DNA from: Pholis gunnellus
Lineage: Eukaryota > Chordata > Actinopteri > Perciformes > Pholidae
Assembly: GCA_910591455.2 (NCBI GenBank)
Contig: OU342811.1
Coordinates: forward strand, 3,211,022 to 3,275,021
Length of the DNA stretch: 64,000 nucleotides
Reading direction: 5' to 3'
Below, piece after piece: positions 42,701 through 55,600 of this stretch. Below the pieces are notes generated by a model. That model was not told the DNA's origin. It searched no databases and saw only the letters and a list, made by a program, of their open reading frames with translations. Position 1 is the first letter of the stretch; each line of letters opens with the position of its first letter. Made by a program: the position numbers and the translations under genes.

Positions 42701-45700
42701 TCTTTGAAACTATGTATACTTTCACAAAATCCACTTTTGGCCTTCTCTTGGCCTGAAACGTCTTTTGAGGGCATAAAAAAATGAAAACTGCATCTTTAGG
42801 CAGTAAGGTGCTGAAAACAGCAGATATTGATGAAAATGTCATGAAACTGTGAAATACACAGTCCTGAGGCACTTTTTTGAAGAAAATCTTTGAAACTATG
42901 TATACTTTCACAAAATCCACTTTTGGCCTTCTCTTGGCCTGAAACGTCTTTTGAGGGCATAAAAAAATGAAAACTGCATCTTTAGGCAGTAAGGTGCTGA
43001 AAACAGCAGATATTGATGAAAATGTCATGAAACTGTGAAATACACAGTCCTGAGGCACTTTTTTGAAGAAAATCTTTGAAACTATGTATACTTTCACAAA
43101 ATCCACTTTTGGCCTTCTCTTGGCCTGAAACGTCTTTTGAGGGCATAAAAAAATGAAAACTGCATCTTTAGGCAGTAAGGTGCTGAAAACAGCAGATATT
43201 GATGAAAATGTCATGAAACTGTGAAATACACAGTCCTGAGGCACTTTTTTGAAGAAAATCTTTGAAACTATGTATACTTTCACAAAATCCACTTTTGGCC
43301 TTCTCTTGGCCTGAAACGTCTTTTGAGGGCATAAAAAAATGAAAACTGCATCTTTAGGCAGTAAGGTGCTGAAAACAGCAGATATTGATGAAAATGTCAT
43401 GAAACTGTGAAATACACAGTCCTGAGGCACTTTTTTGAAGAAAATCTTTGAAACTATGTATACTTTCACAAAATCCACTTTTGGCCTTCTCTTGGCCTGA
43501 AACGTCTTTTGAGGGCATAAAAAAATGAAAACTGCATCTTTAGGCAGTAAGGTGCTGAAAACAGCAGATATTGATGAAAATGTCATGAAACTGTGAAATA
43601 CACAGTCCTGAGGCACTTTTTTGAAGAAAATCTTTGAAACTATGTATACTTTCACAAAATCCACTTTTGGCCTTCTCTTGGCCTGAAACGTCTTTTGAGG
43701 GCATAAAAAAATGAAAACTGCATCTTTAGGCAGTAAGGTGCTGAAAACAGCAGATATTGATGAAAATGTCATGAAACTGTGAAATACACAGTCCTGAGGC
43801 ACTTTTTTGAAGAAAATCTTTGAAACTATGTATACTTTCACAAAATCCACTTTTGGCCTTCTCTTGGCCTGAAACGTCTTTTGAGGGCATAAAAAAATGA
43901 AAACTGCATCTTTAGGCAGTAAGGTGCTGAAAACAGCAGATATTGATGAAAATGTCATGAAACTGTGAAATACACAGTCCTGAGGCACTTTTTTGAAGAA
44001 AATCTTTGAAACTATGTATACTTTCACAAAATCCACTTTTGGCCTTCTCTTGGCCTGAAACGTCTTTTGAGGGCATAAAAAAATGAAAACTGCATCTTTA
44101 GGCAGTAAGGTGCTGAAAACAGCAGATATTGATGAAAATGTCATGAAACTGTGAAATACACAGTCCTGAGGCACTTTTTTGAAGAAAATCTTTGAAACTA
44201 TGTATACTTTCACAAAATCCACTTTTGGCCTTCTCTTGGCCTGAAACGTCTTTTGAGGGCATAAAAAAATGAAAACTGCATCTTTAGGCAGTAAGGTGCT
44301 GAAAACAGCAGATATTGATGAAAATGTCATGAAACTGTGAAATACACAGTCCTGAGGCACTTTTTTGAAGAAAATCTTTGAAACTATGTATACTTTCACA
44401 AAATCCACTTTTGGCCTTCTCTTGGCCTGAAACGTCTTTTGAGGGCATAAAAAAATGAAAACTGCATCTTTAGGCAGTAAGGTGCTGAAAACAGCAGATA
44501 TTGATGAAAATGTCATGAAACTGTGAAATACACAGTCCTGAGGCACTTTTTTGAAGAAAATCTTTGAAACTATGTATACTTTCACAAAATCCACTTTTGG
44601 CCTTCTCTTGGCCTGAAACGTCTTTTGAGGGCATAAAAAAATGAAAACTGCATCTTTAGGCAGTAAGGTGCTGAAAACAGCAGATATTGATGAAAATGTC
44701 ATGAAACTGTGAAATACACAGTCCTGAGGCACTTTTTTGAAGAAAATCTTTGAAACTATGTATACTTTCACAAAATCCACTTTTGGCCTTCTCTTGGCCT
44801 GAAACGTCTTTTGAGGGCATAAAAAAATGAAAACTGCATCTTTAGGCAGTAAGGTGCTGAAAACAGCAGATATTGATGAAAATGTCATGAAACTGTGAAA
44901 TACACAGTCCTGAGGCACTTTTTTGAAGAAAATCTTTGAAACTATGTATACTTTCACAAAATCCACTTTTGGCCTTCTCTTGGCCTGAAACGTCTTTTAA
45001 GGGCATAAAAAAATGAAAACTGCATCTTTAGGCAGTAAGGTGCTGAAAACAGCAGATATTGATGAAAATGTCATGAAACTGTGAAATACACAGTCCTGAG
45101 GCACTTTTTTGAAGAAAATCTTTGAAACTATGTATACTTTCACAAAATCCACTTTTGGCCTTCTCTTGGCCTGAAACGTCTTTTGAGGGCATAAAAAAAT
45201 GAAAACTGCATCTTTAGGCAGTAAGGTGCTGAAAACAGCAGATATTGATGAAAATGTCATGAAACTGTGAAATACACAGTCCTGAGGCACTTTTTTGAAG
45301 AAAATCTTTGAAACTATGTATACTTTCACAAAATCCACTTTTGGCCTTCTCTTGGCCTGAAACGTCTTTTGAGGGCATAAAAAAATGAAAACTGCATCTT
45401 TAGGCAGTAAGGTGCTGAAAACAGCAGATATTGATGAAAATGTCATGAAACTGTGAAATACACAGTCCTGAGGCACTTTTTTGAAGAAAATCTTTGAAAC
45501 TATGTATACTTTCACAAAATCCACTTTTGGCCTTCTCTTGGCCTGAAACGTCTTTTGAGGGCATAAAAAAATGAAAACTGCATCTTTAGGCAGTAAGGTG
45601 CTGAAAACAGCAGATATTGATGAAAATGTCATGAAACTGTGAAATACACAGTCCTGAGGCACTTTTTTGAAGAAAATCTTTGAAACTATGTATACTTTCA

Positions 45701-48700
45701 CAAAATCCACTTTTGGCCTTCTCTTGGCCTGAAACGTCTTTTGAGGGCATAAAAAAATGAAAACTGCATCTTTAGGCAGTAAGGTGCTGAAAACAGCAGA
45801 TATTGATGAAAATGTCATGAAACTGTGAAATACACAGTCCTGAGGCACTTTTTTGAAGAAAATCTTTGAAACTATGTATACTTTCACAAAATCCACTTTT
45901 GGCCTTCTCTTGGCCTGAAACGTCTTTTGAGGGCATAAAAAAATGAAAACTGCATCTTTAGGCAGTAAGGTGCTGAAAACAGCAGATATTGATGAAAATG
46001 TCATGAAACTGTGAAATACACAGTCCTGAGGCACTTTTTTGAAGAAAATCTTTGAAACTATGTATACTTTCACAAAATCCACTTTTGGCCTTCTCTTGGC
46101 CTGAAACGTCTTTTGAGGGCATAAAAAAATGAAAACTGCATCTTTAGGCAGTAAGGTGCTGAAAACAGCAGATATTGATGAAAATGTCATGAAACTGTGA
46201 AATACACAGTCCTGAGGCACTTTTTTGAAGAAAATCTTTGAAACTATGTATACTTTCACAAAATCCACTTTTGGCCTTCTCTTGGCCTGAAACGTCTTTT
46301 GAGGGCATAAAAAAATGAAAACTGCATCTTTAGGCAGTAAGGTGCTGAAAACAGCAGATATTGATGAAAATGTCATGAAACTGTGAAATACACAGTCCTG
46401 AGGCACTTTTTTGAAGAAAATCTTTGAAACTATGTATACTTTCACAAAATCCACTTTTGGCCTTCTCTTGGCCTGAAACGTCTTTTGAGGGCATAAAAAA
46501 ATGAAAACTGCATCTTTAGGCAGTAAGGTGCTGAAAACAGCAGATATTGATGAAAATGTCATGAAACTGTGAAATACACAGTCCTGAGGCACTTTTTTGA
46601 AGAAAATCTTTGAAACTATGTATACTTTCACAAAATCCACTTTTGGCCTTCTCTTGGCCTGAAACGTCTTTTGAGGGCATAAAAAAATGAAAACTGCATC
46701 TTTAGGCAGTAAGGTGCTGAAAACAGCAGATATTGATGAAAATGTCATGAAACTGTGAAATACACAGTCCTGAGGCACTTTTTTGAAGAAAATCTTTGAA
46801 ACTATGTATACTTTCACAAAATCCACTTTTGGCCTTCTCTTGGCCTGAAACGTCTTTTGAGGGCATAAAAAAATGAAAACTGCATCTTTAGGCAGTAAGG
46901 TGCTGAAAACAGCAGATATTGATGAAAATGTCATGAAACTGTGAAATACACAGTCCTGAGGCACTTTTTTGAAGAAAATCTTTGAAACTATGTATACTTT
47001 CACAAAATCCACTTTTGGCCTTCTCTTGGCCTGAAACGTCTTTTGAGGGCATAAAAAAATGAAAACTGCATCTTTAGGCAGTAAGGTGCTGAAAACAGCA
47101 GATATTGATGAAAATGTCATGAAACTGTGAAATACACAGTCCTGAGGCACTTTTTTGAAGAAAATCTTTGAAACTATGTATACTTTCACAAAATCCACTT
47201 TTGGCCTTCTCTTGGCCTGAAACGTCTTTTGAGGGCATAAAAAAATGAAAACTGCATCTTTAGGCAGTAAGGTGCTGAAAACAGCAGATATTGATGAAAA
47301 TGTCATGAAACTGTGAAATACACAGTCCTGAGGCACTTTTTTGAAGAAAATCTTTGAAACTATGTATACTTTCACAAAATCCACTTTTGGCCTTCTCTTG
47401 GCCTGAAACGTCTTTTGAGGGCATAAAAAAATGAAAACTGCATCTTTAGGCAGTAAGGTGCTGAAAACAGCAGATATTGATGAAAATGTCATGAAACTGT
47501 GAAATACACAGTCCTGAGGCACTTTTTTGAAGAAAATCTTTGAAACTATGTATACTTTCACAAAATCCACTTTTGGCCTTCTCTTGGCCTGAAACGTCTT
47601 TTAAGGGCATAAAAAAATGAAAACTGCATCTTTAGGCAGTAAGGTGCTGAAAACAGCAGATATTGATGAAAATGTCATGAAACTGTGAAATACACAGTCC
47701 TGAGGCACTTTTTTGAAGAAAATCTTTGAAACTATGTATACTTTCACAAAATCCACTTTTGGCCTTCTCTTGGCCTGAAACGTCTTTTGAGGGCATAAAA
47801 AAATGAAAACTGCATCTTTAGGCAGTAAGGTGCTGAAAACAGCAGATATTGATGAAAATGTCATGAAACTGTGAAATACACAGTCCTGAGGCACTTTTTT
47901 GAAGAAAATCTTTGAAACTATGTATACTTTCACAAAATCCACTTTTGGCCTTCTCTTGGCCTGAAACGTCTTTTGAGGGCATAAAAAAATGAAAACTGCA
48001 TCTTTAGGCAGTAAGGTGCTGAAAACAGCAGATATTGATGAAAATGTCATGAAACTGTGAAATACACAGTCCTGAGGCACTTTTTTGAAGAAAATCTTTG
48101 AAACTATGTATACTTTCACAAAATCCACTTTTGGCCTTCTCTTGGCCTGAAACGTCTTTTGAGGGCATAAAAAAATGAAAACTGCATCTTTAGGCAGTAA
48201 GGTGCTGAAAACAGCAGATATTGATGAAAATGTCATGAAACTGTGAAATACACAGTCCTGAGGCACTTTTTTGAAGAAAATCTTTGAAACTATGTATACT
48301 TTCACAAAATCCACTTTTGGCCTTCTCTTGGCCTGAAACGTCTTTTGAGGGCATAAAAAAATGAAAACTGCATCTTTAGGCAGTAAGGTGCTGAAAACAG
48401 CAGATATTGATGAAAATGTCATGAAACTGTGAAATACACAGTCCTGAGGCACTTTTTTGAAGAAAATCTTTGAAACTATGTATACTTTCACAAAATCCAC
48501 TTTTGGCCTTCTCTTGGCCTGAAACGTCTTTTGAGGGCATAAAAAAATGAAAACTGCATCTTTAGGCAGTAAGGTGCTGAAAACAGCAGATATTGATGAA
48601 AATGTCATGAAACTGTGAAATACACAGTCCTGAGGCACTTTTTTGAAGAAAATCTTTGAAACTATGTATACTTTCACAAAATCCACTTTTGGCCTTCTCT

Positions 48701-49425
48701 TGGCCTGAAACGTCTTTTGAGGGCATACAAAAATGAAAACTGCATCTTTAGGCAGTAAGGTGCTGAAAACAGCAGATATTGATGAAAATGTCATGAAACT
48801 GTGAAATACACAGTCCTGAGGCACTTTTTTGAAGAAAATCTTTGAAACTATGTATACTTTCACAAAATCCACTTTTGGCCTTCTCTTGGCCTGAAACGTC
48901 TTTTGAGGGCATAAAAAAATGAAAACTGCATCTTTAGGCAGTAAGGTGCTGAAAACAGCAGATATTGATGAAAATGTCATGAAACTGTGAAATACACAGT
49001 CCTGAGGCACTTTTTTGAAGAAAATCTTTGAAACTATGTATACTTTCACAAAATCCACTTTTGGCCTTCTCTTGGCCTGAAACGTCTTTTGAGGGCATAA
49101 AAAAATGAAAACTGCATCTTTAGGCAGTAAGGTGCTGAAAACAGCAGATATTGATGAAAATGTCATGAAACTGTGAAATACACAGTCCTGAGGCACTTTT
49201 TTGAAGAAAATCTTTGAAACTATGTATACTTTCACAAAATCCACTTTTGGCCTTCTCTTGGCCTGAAACGTCTTTTGAGGGCATAAAAAAATGAAAACTG
49301 CATCTTTAGGCAGTAAGGTGCTGAAAACAGCAGATATTGATGAAAATGTCATGAAACTGTGAAATACACAGTCCTGAGGCACTTTTTTGAAGAAAATCTT
49401 TGAAACTATGTATACTTTCACAAAA
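27752..49425. repeat. Array A block 5: 116 near-identical monomers up to the gap
   Basis: From 27752 to 49345 the length is 116 x 186 + 18. This is fully explained by three changes: a 3-bp deletion at about 30687, a 2-bp (TA) insertion at about 35767, and a 19-bp duplication at 37924-37961. Substitutions noticed are C to T at 29342 and 30086, G to A at 44999 and 47603, and A to C at 48728. The last 80 bases are monomer positions 1-80, where the sequence breaks off into N. Two of the substitution pairs are spaced by whole numbers of monomers, so segments of this block were probably copied as units. Confidence 0.93.
37924..37961. repeat. 19-bp tandem duplication inside a monomer
   Basis: The 19-mer AAATGAAAACTGCATCTTT is present at 37924-37942 and repeated at 37943-37961. 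It duplicates the left arm of the ACTGC/GCAGT dyad and shifts the minus-strand frame. It is the only large insertion in block 5. Confidence 0.95.
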
Positions 49426-49925
49426 NNNNNNNNNNNNNNNNNNNNNNNNNNNNNNNNNNNNNNNNNNNNNNNNNNNNNNNNNNNNNNNNNNNNNNNNNNN
49501 NNNNNNNNNNNNNNNNNNNNNNNNNNNNNNNNNNNNNNNNNNNNNNNNNNNNNNNNNNNNNNNNNNNNNNNNNNNNNNNNNNNNNNNNNNNNNNNNNNNN
49601 NNNNNNNNNNNNNNNNNNNNNNNNNNNNNNNNNNNNNNNNNNNNNNNNNNNNNNNNNNNNNNNNNNNNNNNNNNNNNNNNNNNNNNNNNNNNNNNNNNNN
49701 NNNNNNNNNNNNNNNNNNNNNNNNNNNNNNNNNNNNNNNNNNNNNNNNNNNNNNNNNNNNNNNNNNNNNNNNNNNNNNNNNNNNNNNNNNNNNNNNNNNN
49801 NNNNNNNNNNNNNNNNNNNNNNNNNNNNNNNNNNNNNNNNNNNNNNNNNNNNNNNNNNNNNNNNNNNNNNNNNNNNNNNNNNNNNNNNNNNNNNNNNNNN
49901 NNNNNNNNNNNNNNNNNNNNNNNNN
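49426..49925. other. Assembly gap of exactly 500 N
   Basis: The N block is exactly 500 bases, a round figure that usually marks a scaffolding placeholder of unknown true length. Array A stops at monomer position 80 on the left, and array B starts mid-module on the right. Neither side has unique sequence, so no base in the window supports the adjacency of the two arrays. Open frames that appear to cross the N block are artefacts. Confidence 0.99.
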
Positions 49926-50740
49926 ACAGTTGTATGTACTGAGTGAGTGAGTCAAATACAACTATCACATATTTGATGACTGAGACAGGCAGACAGACAG
50001 TTATTTGTACTGAGTGAGTGAGTGAAATACAACTGTCACATATGTGATGAGTGAGACAGGCAGACAGACTGTCATTTGTACTGAGTGAGTGCGTGAGACA
50101 GGCAGACAGTTAGATGGAGTGAGTGAGTGAGACAGGCAGACATCTGGTCATTTGTACTGAGTGAGTGAGACAGGCAAACAGTTATATGTTCTGAGTGAGT
50201 GAGTGAAATATAACTGTCACATATGTGATGAGTGAGACAGGCAGACAGACAGTTATTTGTACTGTGTGAGTGTGTGAGACAGGCAGACAGACAGTTATAT
50301 GTACTGAGTGAGTGAGTGAAATACAACTGTCACATATGTGATGAGTGAGACAGGCAGACAGACAGTCATTTGTACTGAGTGAGTGAGTGAAATACAACTG
50401 TCACATATGTGATGAGTGAGACAGGCAGACAGACTGTCATTTGTACTGAGTGAGTGCGTGAGACAGGCAAACAGTTAGGTGGACTGATTGAGTGAGACAC
50501 GCAGACAGTTATAAGTACTGAGTGAGTGAGTGAAATATAACTGTCACATATGTGATGAGGGAGACAGGCAGACAGACTGTCATTTGTACTGAGTGAGTGA
50601 GTGAGACAGGCAGACAGACAGTCATTTGTACTGAGTGAGTGATTGAGACAAGCAGACAGACAGTTATATGTACTGAGTGAGTGAATCAAATACAACTGTC
50701 ACATATGTGATGAGTGAGACAGGCAGACAGACAGTCATTT

Positions 50741-50811
50741 GTACTGAGTGAGTGAGTGAAATACAACTGTCACATATGTGATGAGTGAGACAGGCAGACA
50801 GACTGTCATTT
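50741..50811. repeat. Example of the 71-bp module of array B
   Basis: This module runs from one GTACTGAG to the next, which begins at 50812. In order it contains a TGAG tract, the 29-bp cassette (50759-50787), an AGACAGG/CAGACAGA tract and a GTCATTT end. Removing the cassette leaves exactly the plan of the 42-bp module. Confidence 0.93.
50770..50781. repeat. 12-bp perfect palindrome in the 29-bp cassette (example)
   Basis: TCACATATGTGA equals its own reverse complement and contains an NdeI site (CATATG, which also fits the loose E-box pattern CANNTG). It recurs throughout array B in most 71-bp modules. Variants change one arm, for example TTACGCATATGTGA and TTACAAATATGTGA forms, TCATATATGTGA, or TCACATATTTGA at the unit starts. 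No binding role can be claimed. Confidence 0.9.
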
Positions 50812-51767
50812 GTACTGAGTGAGTGCGTGAGACAGGCAGACAGACAGTTATATGTACTGAGTGAGTGAGTGAAATACAACTGTCACATATGTGATGAGTG
50901 AGACAGGCAGACAGACAGTCATTTGTACTGAGTGAGTGAGTGAAATACAACTGTCACATATGTGATGAGTGAGACAGGCAGAATGACAGTCATTTTTACT
51001 GAGTGAGTGAAATATAACTGTCACATATGTGATGAGTGAGTGCGTGAGACAGGCAGACAGACAGTTATTTGTACTGAGTGAGTACGTGAGACAGGCAGAC
51101 AGGCAGACAGACATTCATTTGTACTGAGTGAGTGAGTCAAATACAACTGTCACATATGTGATGAGTGAGACAGGCAGACAGACGGTCATTTGTACTGATC
51201 GAGTGAGTGAGACAGGCAGAGAGACAATTAGATGGAGTGAGTGAGTGAAACAGGCAGACAGTTATGTACTGAGTGAGTTAAACATAACTGTCACATATGT
51301 GATGTGTGAGTGCGTGAGACAGGCAGACAGACAGTTTTATGTACTGAGTGAGTGAGTGAAATACAACTGTCACATATGTGATGAGTGAGACAGGCAGACA
51401 GAGTCATTTGTACTGAGTGAGTGAGTTAAATACAACTGTCACATATGTGATGAGTGAGACAGGCAGACAGACGGTCATTTGTACTGAGTGAGTGAAATAT
51501 AACTGTCACATATGTGATGAGTGAGACAGGCAGACAGACGGTCATTTGTACTGATCGAGTGAGTGAGACAGGCAGAGAGACAATTAGATGGAGTGAGTGA
51601 GTGAGACAGGAAGACAGTTATATGTTCTGTGAGTGAGTGAAATATAACTGTCACATATGTGATGAGTGAGACAGGCAGAAAGACAGTCATTTGTACTGAG
51701 TGAGTGAAATATAACTGTCACATATGTGATGAGTGAGTACGTGAGACAGGCAGACAGACAGTTATTT

Positions 51768-51893
51768 GTACTGAGTGAGTGTGTGAGACAGGCAGACAGA
51801 CAGTTATTTGTACTGAGTGAGTGCGTGAGACAGGCAGACAGACAGTTATTTGTACTGAGTGAGTGAGTGAGACAGGCAGACAGACAGTTATAT
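51768..51893. repeat. Run of three 42-bp modules
   Basis: GTACTGAG starts at 51768, 51810, 51852 and 51894, giving three exact 42-bp steps without the palindrome cassette. A similar 42-bp ladder appears at 52040, 52082 and 52124. Such runs show local slippage expansion of the short module. Confidence 0.92.
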
Positions 51894-52677
51894 GTACTGA
51901 GTGAGTGAGTGAAATACAACTGTCACATATGTGATGAGTGAGACAGGCAGACAGACAGTCATTTTTACTGAGTGAGTGAAATATAACTGTCACATATGTG
52001 ATGAGTGAGTGCGTGAGACAGGCAGACAGACAGTTATATGTACTGAGTGAGTGAGTGAGACAGGCAGACAGACAGTTATATGTACTGAGTGAGTGAGTGA
52101 GACAGGCAGACAGACAGTTATATGTACTGAGTGAGTGAGTGAAATACAACTGTCACATATGTGATGAGTGAGACAGGCAGACAGACAGTCATTTTTACTG
52201 AGTGAGTGAAATATAACTGTCACATATGTGATGAGTGAGTGCGTGAGACAGGCAGACAGACAGTTATTTGTACTGAGTGAGTGAGTGAAATACAACTTAC
52301 GCATATGTGATGAGTGAGACAGGCAGACAGACTGTCATTTGTACTGAGTGAGTGAGTGAAATACAACTGTCACATATGTGATGAGTGAGTACGTGAGACA
52401 GGCAGACAGACAGTTATTTGTACTGAGTGAGTGCGTGAGACAGGCAGACAGACAGTTATTTGTACTGAGTGAGTGAGTGAAATACAACTTACGCATATGT
52501 GATGAGTGAGACAGGCAGACAGACTGTCATTTGTACTGAGTGAGTGAGTGAAATACAACTGTCACATATGTGATGAGTGAGACAGGCAGACAGACAGTTA
52601 TTTGTACTGAGTGAGTGCGTGAGACAGGCAGACAGACAGTTATTTGTACTGAGTGAGGGCTTGAGACAAGCAGACAG

Positions 52678-55600
52678 ACAGTTGTATGTACTGAGTGAGT
52701 GAGTCAAATACAACTGTCACATATGTGATGAGTGAGACAGGCAGACAGACAGTCATTTGTACTGAGTGAGTGAGTGAAATACAACTGTCACATATGTGAT
52801 GAGTGAGACAGGCAGACAGACTGTCATTTGTACTGAGTGAGTGAGTGAGACAAGCAGACAGTTAGATGGAGTGAGTGAGTGAGTGAGACAGGCAGACATA
52901 TGGTCATTTGTACTGAGTGAGTGAGACAGGCAAACAGTTATATGTTCTGAGTGAGTGAGTGAAATATAACTGTCACATATGTGATGAGTGAGACAGGCAG
53001 ACAGACAGTTATTTGTACTGAGTGAGTGTGTGAGACAGGCAGACAGACAGTTATATGTACTGAGTGAGTGAGTGAAATACAACTGTCACATATGTGATGA
53101 GTGAGACAGGCAGACAGACAGTCATTTGTACTGAGTGAGTGAGTGAAATACAACTGTCACATATGTGATGAGTGAGACAGGCAGACAGACTGTCATTTGT
53201 ACTGAGTGAGTGCGTGAGACAGGCAAACAGTTAGGTGGACTGATTGAGTGAGACACGCAGACAGTTATAAGTACTGAGTGAGTGAGTGAAATATAACTGT
53301 CACATATGTGATGAGGGAGACAGGCAGACAGACTGTCATTTGTACTGAGTGAGTGAAATATAACTGTCACATATGTGATGAGTGAGTGCGTGAGACAGGC
53401 AGACAGACTGTCATTTGTACTGAGTGAGTGCGTGAGACAAGCAGACAGTTAGATGGAGTGAGTGAGTGAGTGAGACAGGCAGACATATGGTCATTTGTAC
53501 TGAGTGAGTGAGACAGGCAAACAGTTATATGTTCTGAGTGAGTGAGTGAAATTTAACTGTCACATATGTGATGAGTGAGACAGGCAGACAGACAGTTATT
53601 TGTACTGAGTGAGTGTGTGAGACAGGCAGACAGACAGTTATATGTACTGAGTGAGTGAGTGAAATACAACTGTCACATATGTGATGAGTGAGACAGGCAG
53701 ACAGACAGTCATTTGTACTGAGTGAGTGAGTGAAATACAACTGACACATATGTGATGAGTGAGACAGGCAGACAGACTGTCATTTGTACTGAGTGAGTGC
53801 GTGAGACAGGCAAACAGTTAGGTGGACTGATTGAGTGAGACACGCAGACAGTTATAAGTACTGAGTGAGTGAGTGAAATATAACTGTCACATATGTGATG
53901 AGGGAGACAGGCAGACAGACTGTCATTTGTACTGAGTGAGTGAAATATAACTGTCACATATGTGATGAGTGAGTGCGTGAGACAGGCAGACAGACAGTTA
54001 TTTGTACTGAGTGAGTGCTTGAGACAAGCAGACAGTTAGGTGGAGTGAGTGAGTGAGTGAGACAGGAAGACATATGGTCATTTGTACTGAGTGAGTGTGT
54101 GAGACAGGCAGACAGACAGTTATATGTACTGAGTGAGTGAGTGAGACAGGCAGACAGACAGTTATTTGTACTGAGTGAGTGAGTGAAATACAACTGTCAC
54201 ATATGTGATGAGTGAGACAGGCAGACAGACAGTCATTTGTACTGAGTGAGTGAGTGAAATACAACTGTCACATATGTGATGAGTGAGTACGTGAGACAGG
54301 CAGACAGACAGTTATTTGTACTGAGTGAGTGCGTGAGACAGGCAGACAGACAGTTATATGTACTGAGTGAGTGAGTGAAATACAACTGTCACATATGTGA
54401 TGAGTGAGACAGGCAGACAGACAGTCATTTGTACTGAGTGAGTGAGTGAAATACAACTGTCACATATGTGATGAGTGAGACAGGCAGAATGACAGTCATT
54501 TTTACTGAGTGAGTGAAATATAACTGTCACATATGTGATGAGTGAGTGCGTGAGACAGGCAGACAGACAGTTATTTGTACTGAGTGAGTACGTGAGACAA
54601 GCAGACAGGCAGACAGACATTCATTTGTACTGAGTGAATGAGTCAAATACAACTGTCACATATGTGATGAGTGAGACAGGCAGACAGACGGTCATTTGTA
54701 CTGATCGAGTGAGTGAGACAGGCAGAGAGACAATTAGATGGAGTGAGTGAGTGAAAACGGCAGACAGTTATGTACTGAGTGAGTTAAACATAACTGTCAC
54801 ATATGTGATGTGTGAGTGCGTGAGACAGGCAGACAGACAGTTTTATGTACTGAGTGAGTGAGTGAAATACAACTGTCACATATGTGATGAGTGAGACAGG
54901 CAGACAGAGTCATTTGTACTGAGTGAGTGAGTTAAATACAACTGTCACATATGTGATGAGTGAGACAGGCAGACAGACGGTCATTTGTACTGAGTGAGTG
55001 AAATATAACTGTCACATATGTGATGAGTGAGACAGGCAGACAGACGGTCATTTGTACTGATCGAGTGAGTGAGACAGGCAGAGAGACAATTAGATGGAGT
55101 GAGTGAGTGAGACAGGAAGACAGTTATATGTTCTGTGAGTGAGTGAAATATAACTGTCACATATGTGATGAGTGAGACAGGCAGAAAGACAGTCATTTGT
55201 ACTGAGTGAGTGAAATATAACTGTCACATATGTGATGAGTGAGTACGTGAGACAGGCAGACAGACAGTTATTTGTACTGAGTGAGTGCGTGAGACAGGCA
55301 GACAGACAGTTATTTGTACTGAGTGAGTGCGTGAGACAGGCAGACAGACAGTTATTTGTACTGAGTGAGTGAGTGAAATACAACTTACGCATAAGTGATG
55401 AGTGAGACAGGCAGACAGACTGTCATTTGTACTGAGTGAGTGAGTGAAATACAACTGTCACATATGTGATGAGTGAGTACGTGAGACAGGCAGACAGACA
55501 GTCATTTGTACTGAGTGAGTGCGTGAGACAGACAGACAGTTATTTGCACTGAGTGAGTGCATGAGACAGGCTGACAGTCAGTTATATGTACTGAGTGAGT

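Larger units (their letters stand above)
1..49425. repeat. Array A: 186-bp satellite, 265 full monomers plus a partial
   Basis: This is a head-to-tail tandem array with a 186-bp period. The period can be read directly: the same 60-base line recurs every 1860 bases (for example at 5041 and 6901). With base 1 as monomer position 1, monomers begin at 1, 5045, 18437, 18621, 23474, 27752 and 49346. The spacing accounts for 265 complete copies plus 80 bp. By my count the monomer is 67 G+C of 186 (36%). It has a run of seven A near position 125 and six T near position 38. All copies lie in one orientation. No gene, RNA gene or transposon remnant interrupts it. The length is close to a nucleosome repeat and typical of centromeric satellites, so a centromeric or pericentromeric role is plausible but inferred. 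The array continues past the left edge and stops at the N gap. The family is not recognised. Confidence 0.98.
49926..52677. repeat. Array B higher-order unit 1 (2752 bp, left end at the gap)
   Basis: I set the start of each unit at the marker ACAGTTGTATG. Here it is the first base after the N block, so the true unit may begin earlier. Landmarks in order are the TTAGATGGAG marker (about 50106), the TTAGGTGGACTGATTG marker (about 50475), and two CAATTAGATGGAG markers (about 51227 and 51579). Runs of 42-bp modules follow. Its first ~1 kb aligns with units 3 and 4 at offsets of 6462 and 9420 bp. Confidence 0.85.

Noticed and set aside
1..49425. CRISPR array
   Set aside because: The whole 186-bp period is repeated, with no short repeat alternating with unique spacers. 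The context is eukaryotic satellite DNA.
1..49425. CENP-B box in the monomer
   Set aside because: The consensus has a single CpG (AAACGTC), whereas the box core needs CpGs at two sites. No match is visible on either strand.
1..49425. Naming array A as the known zebrafish 186-bp AluI satellite on the basis of length
   Set aside because: The consensus here lacks an AluI AGCT site, which appears only as a variant near 908, 2034 and 2220. I cannot verify sequence identity without a search, so length alone is not evidence.
47601..49968. Open frames on both strands that run through the N block
   Set aside because: N bases translate to unknown residues and cannot contain stops. The frames merely join array sequence to the gap.
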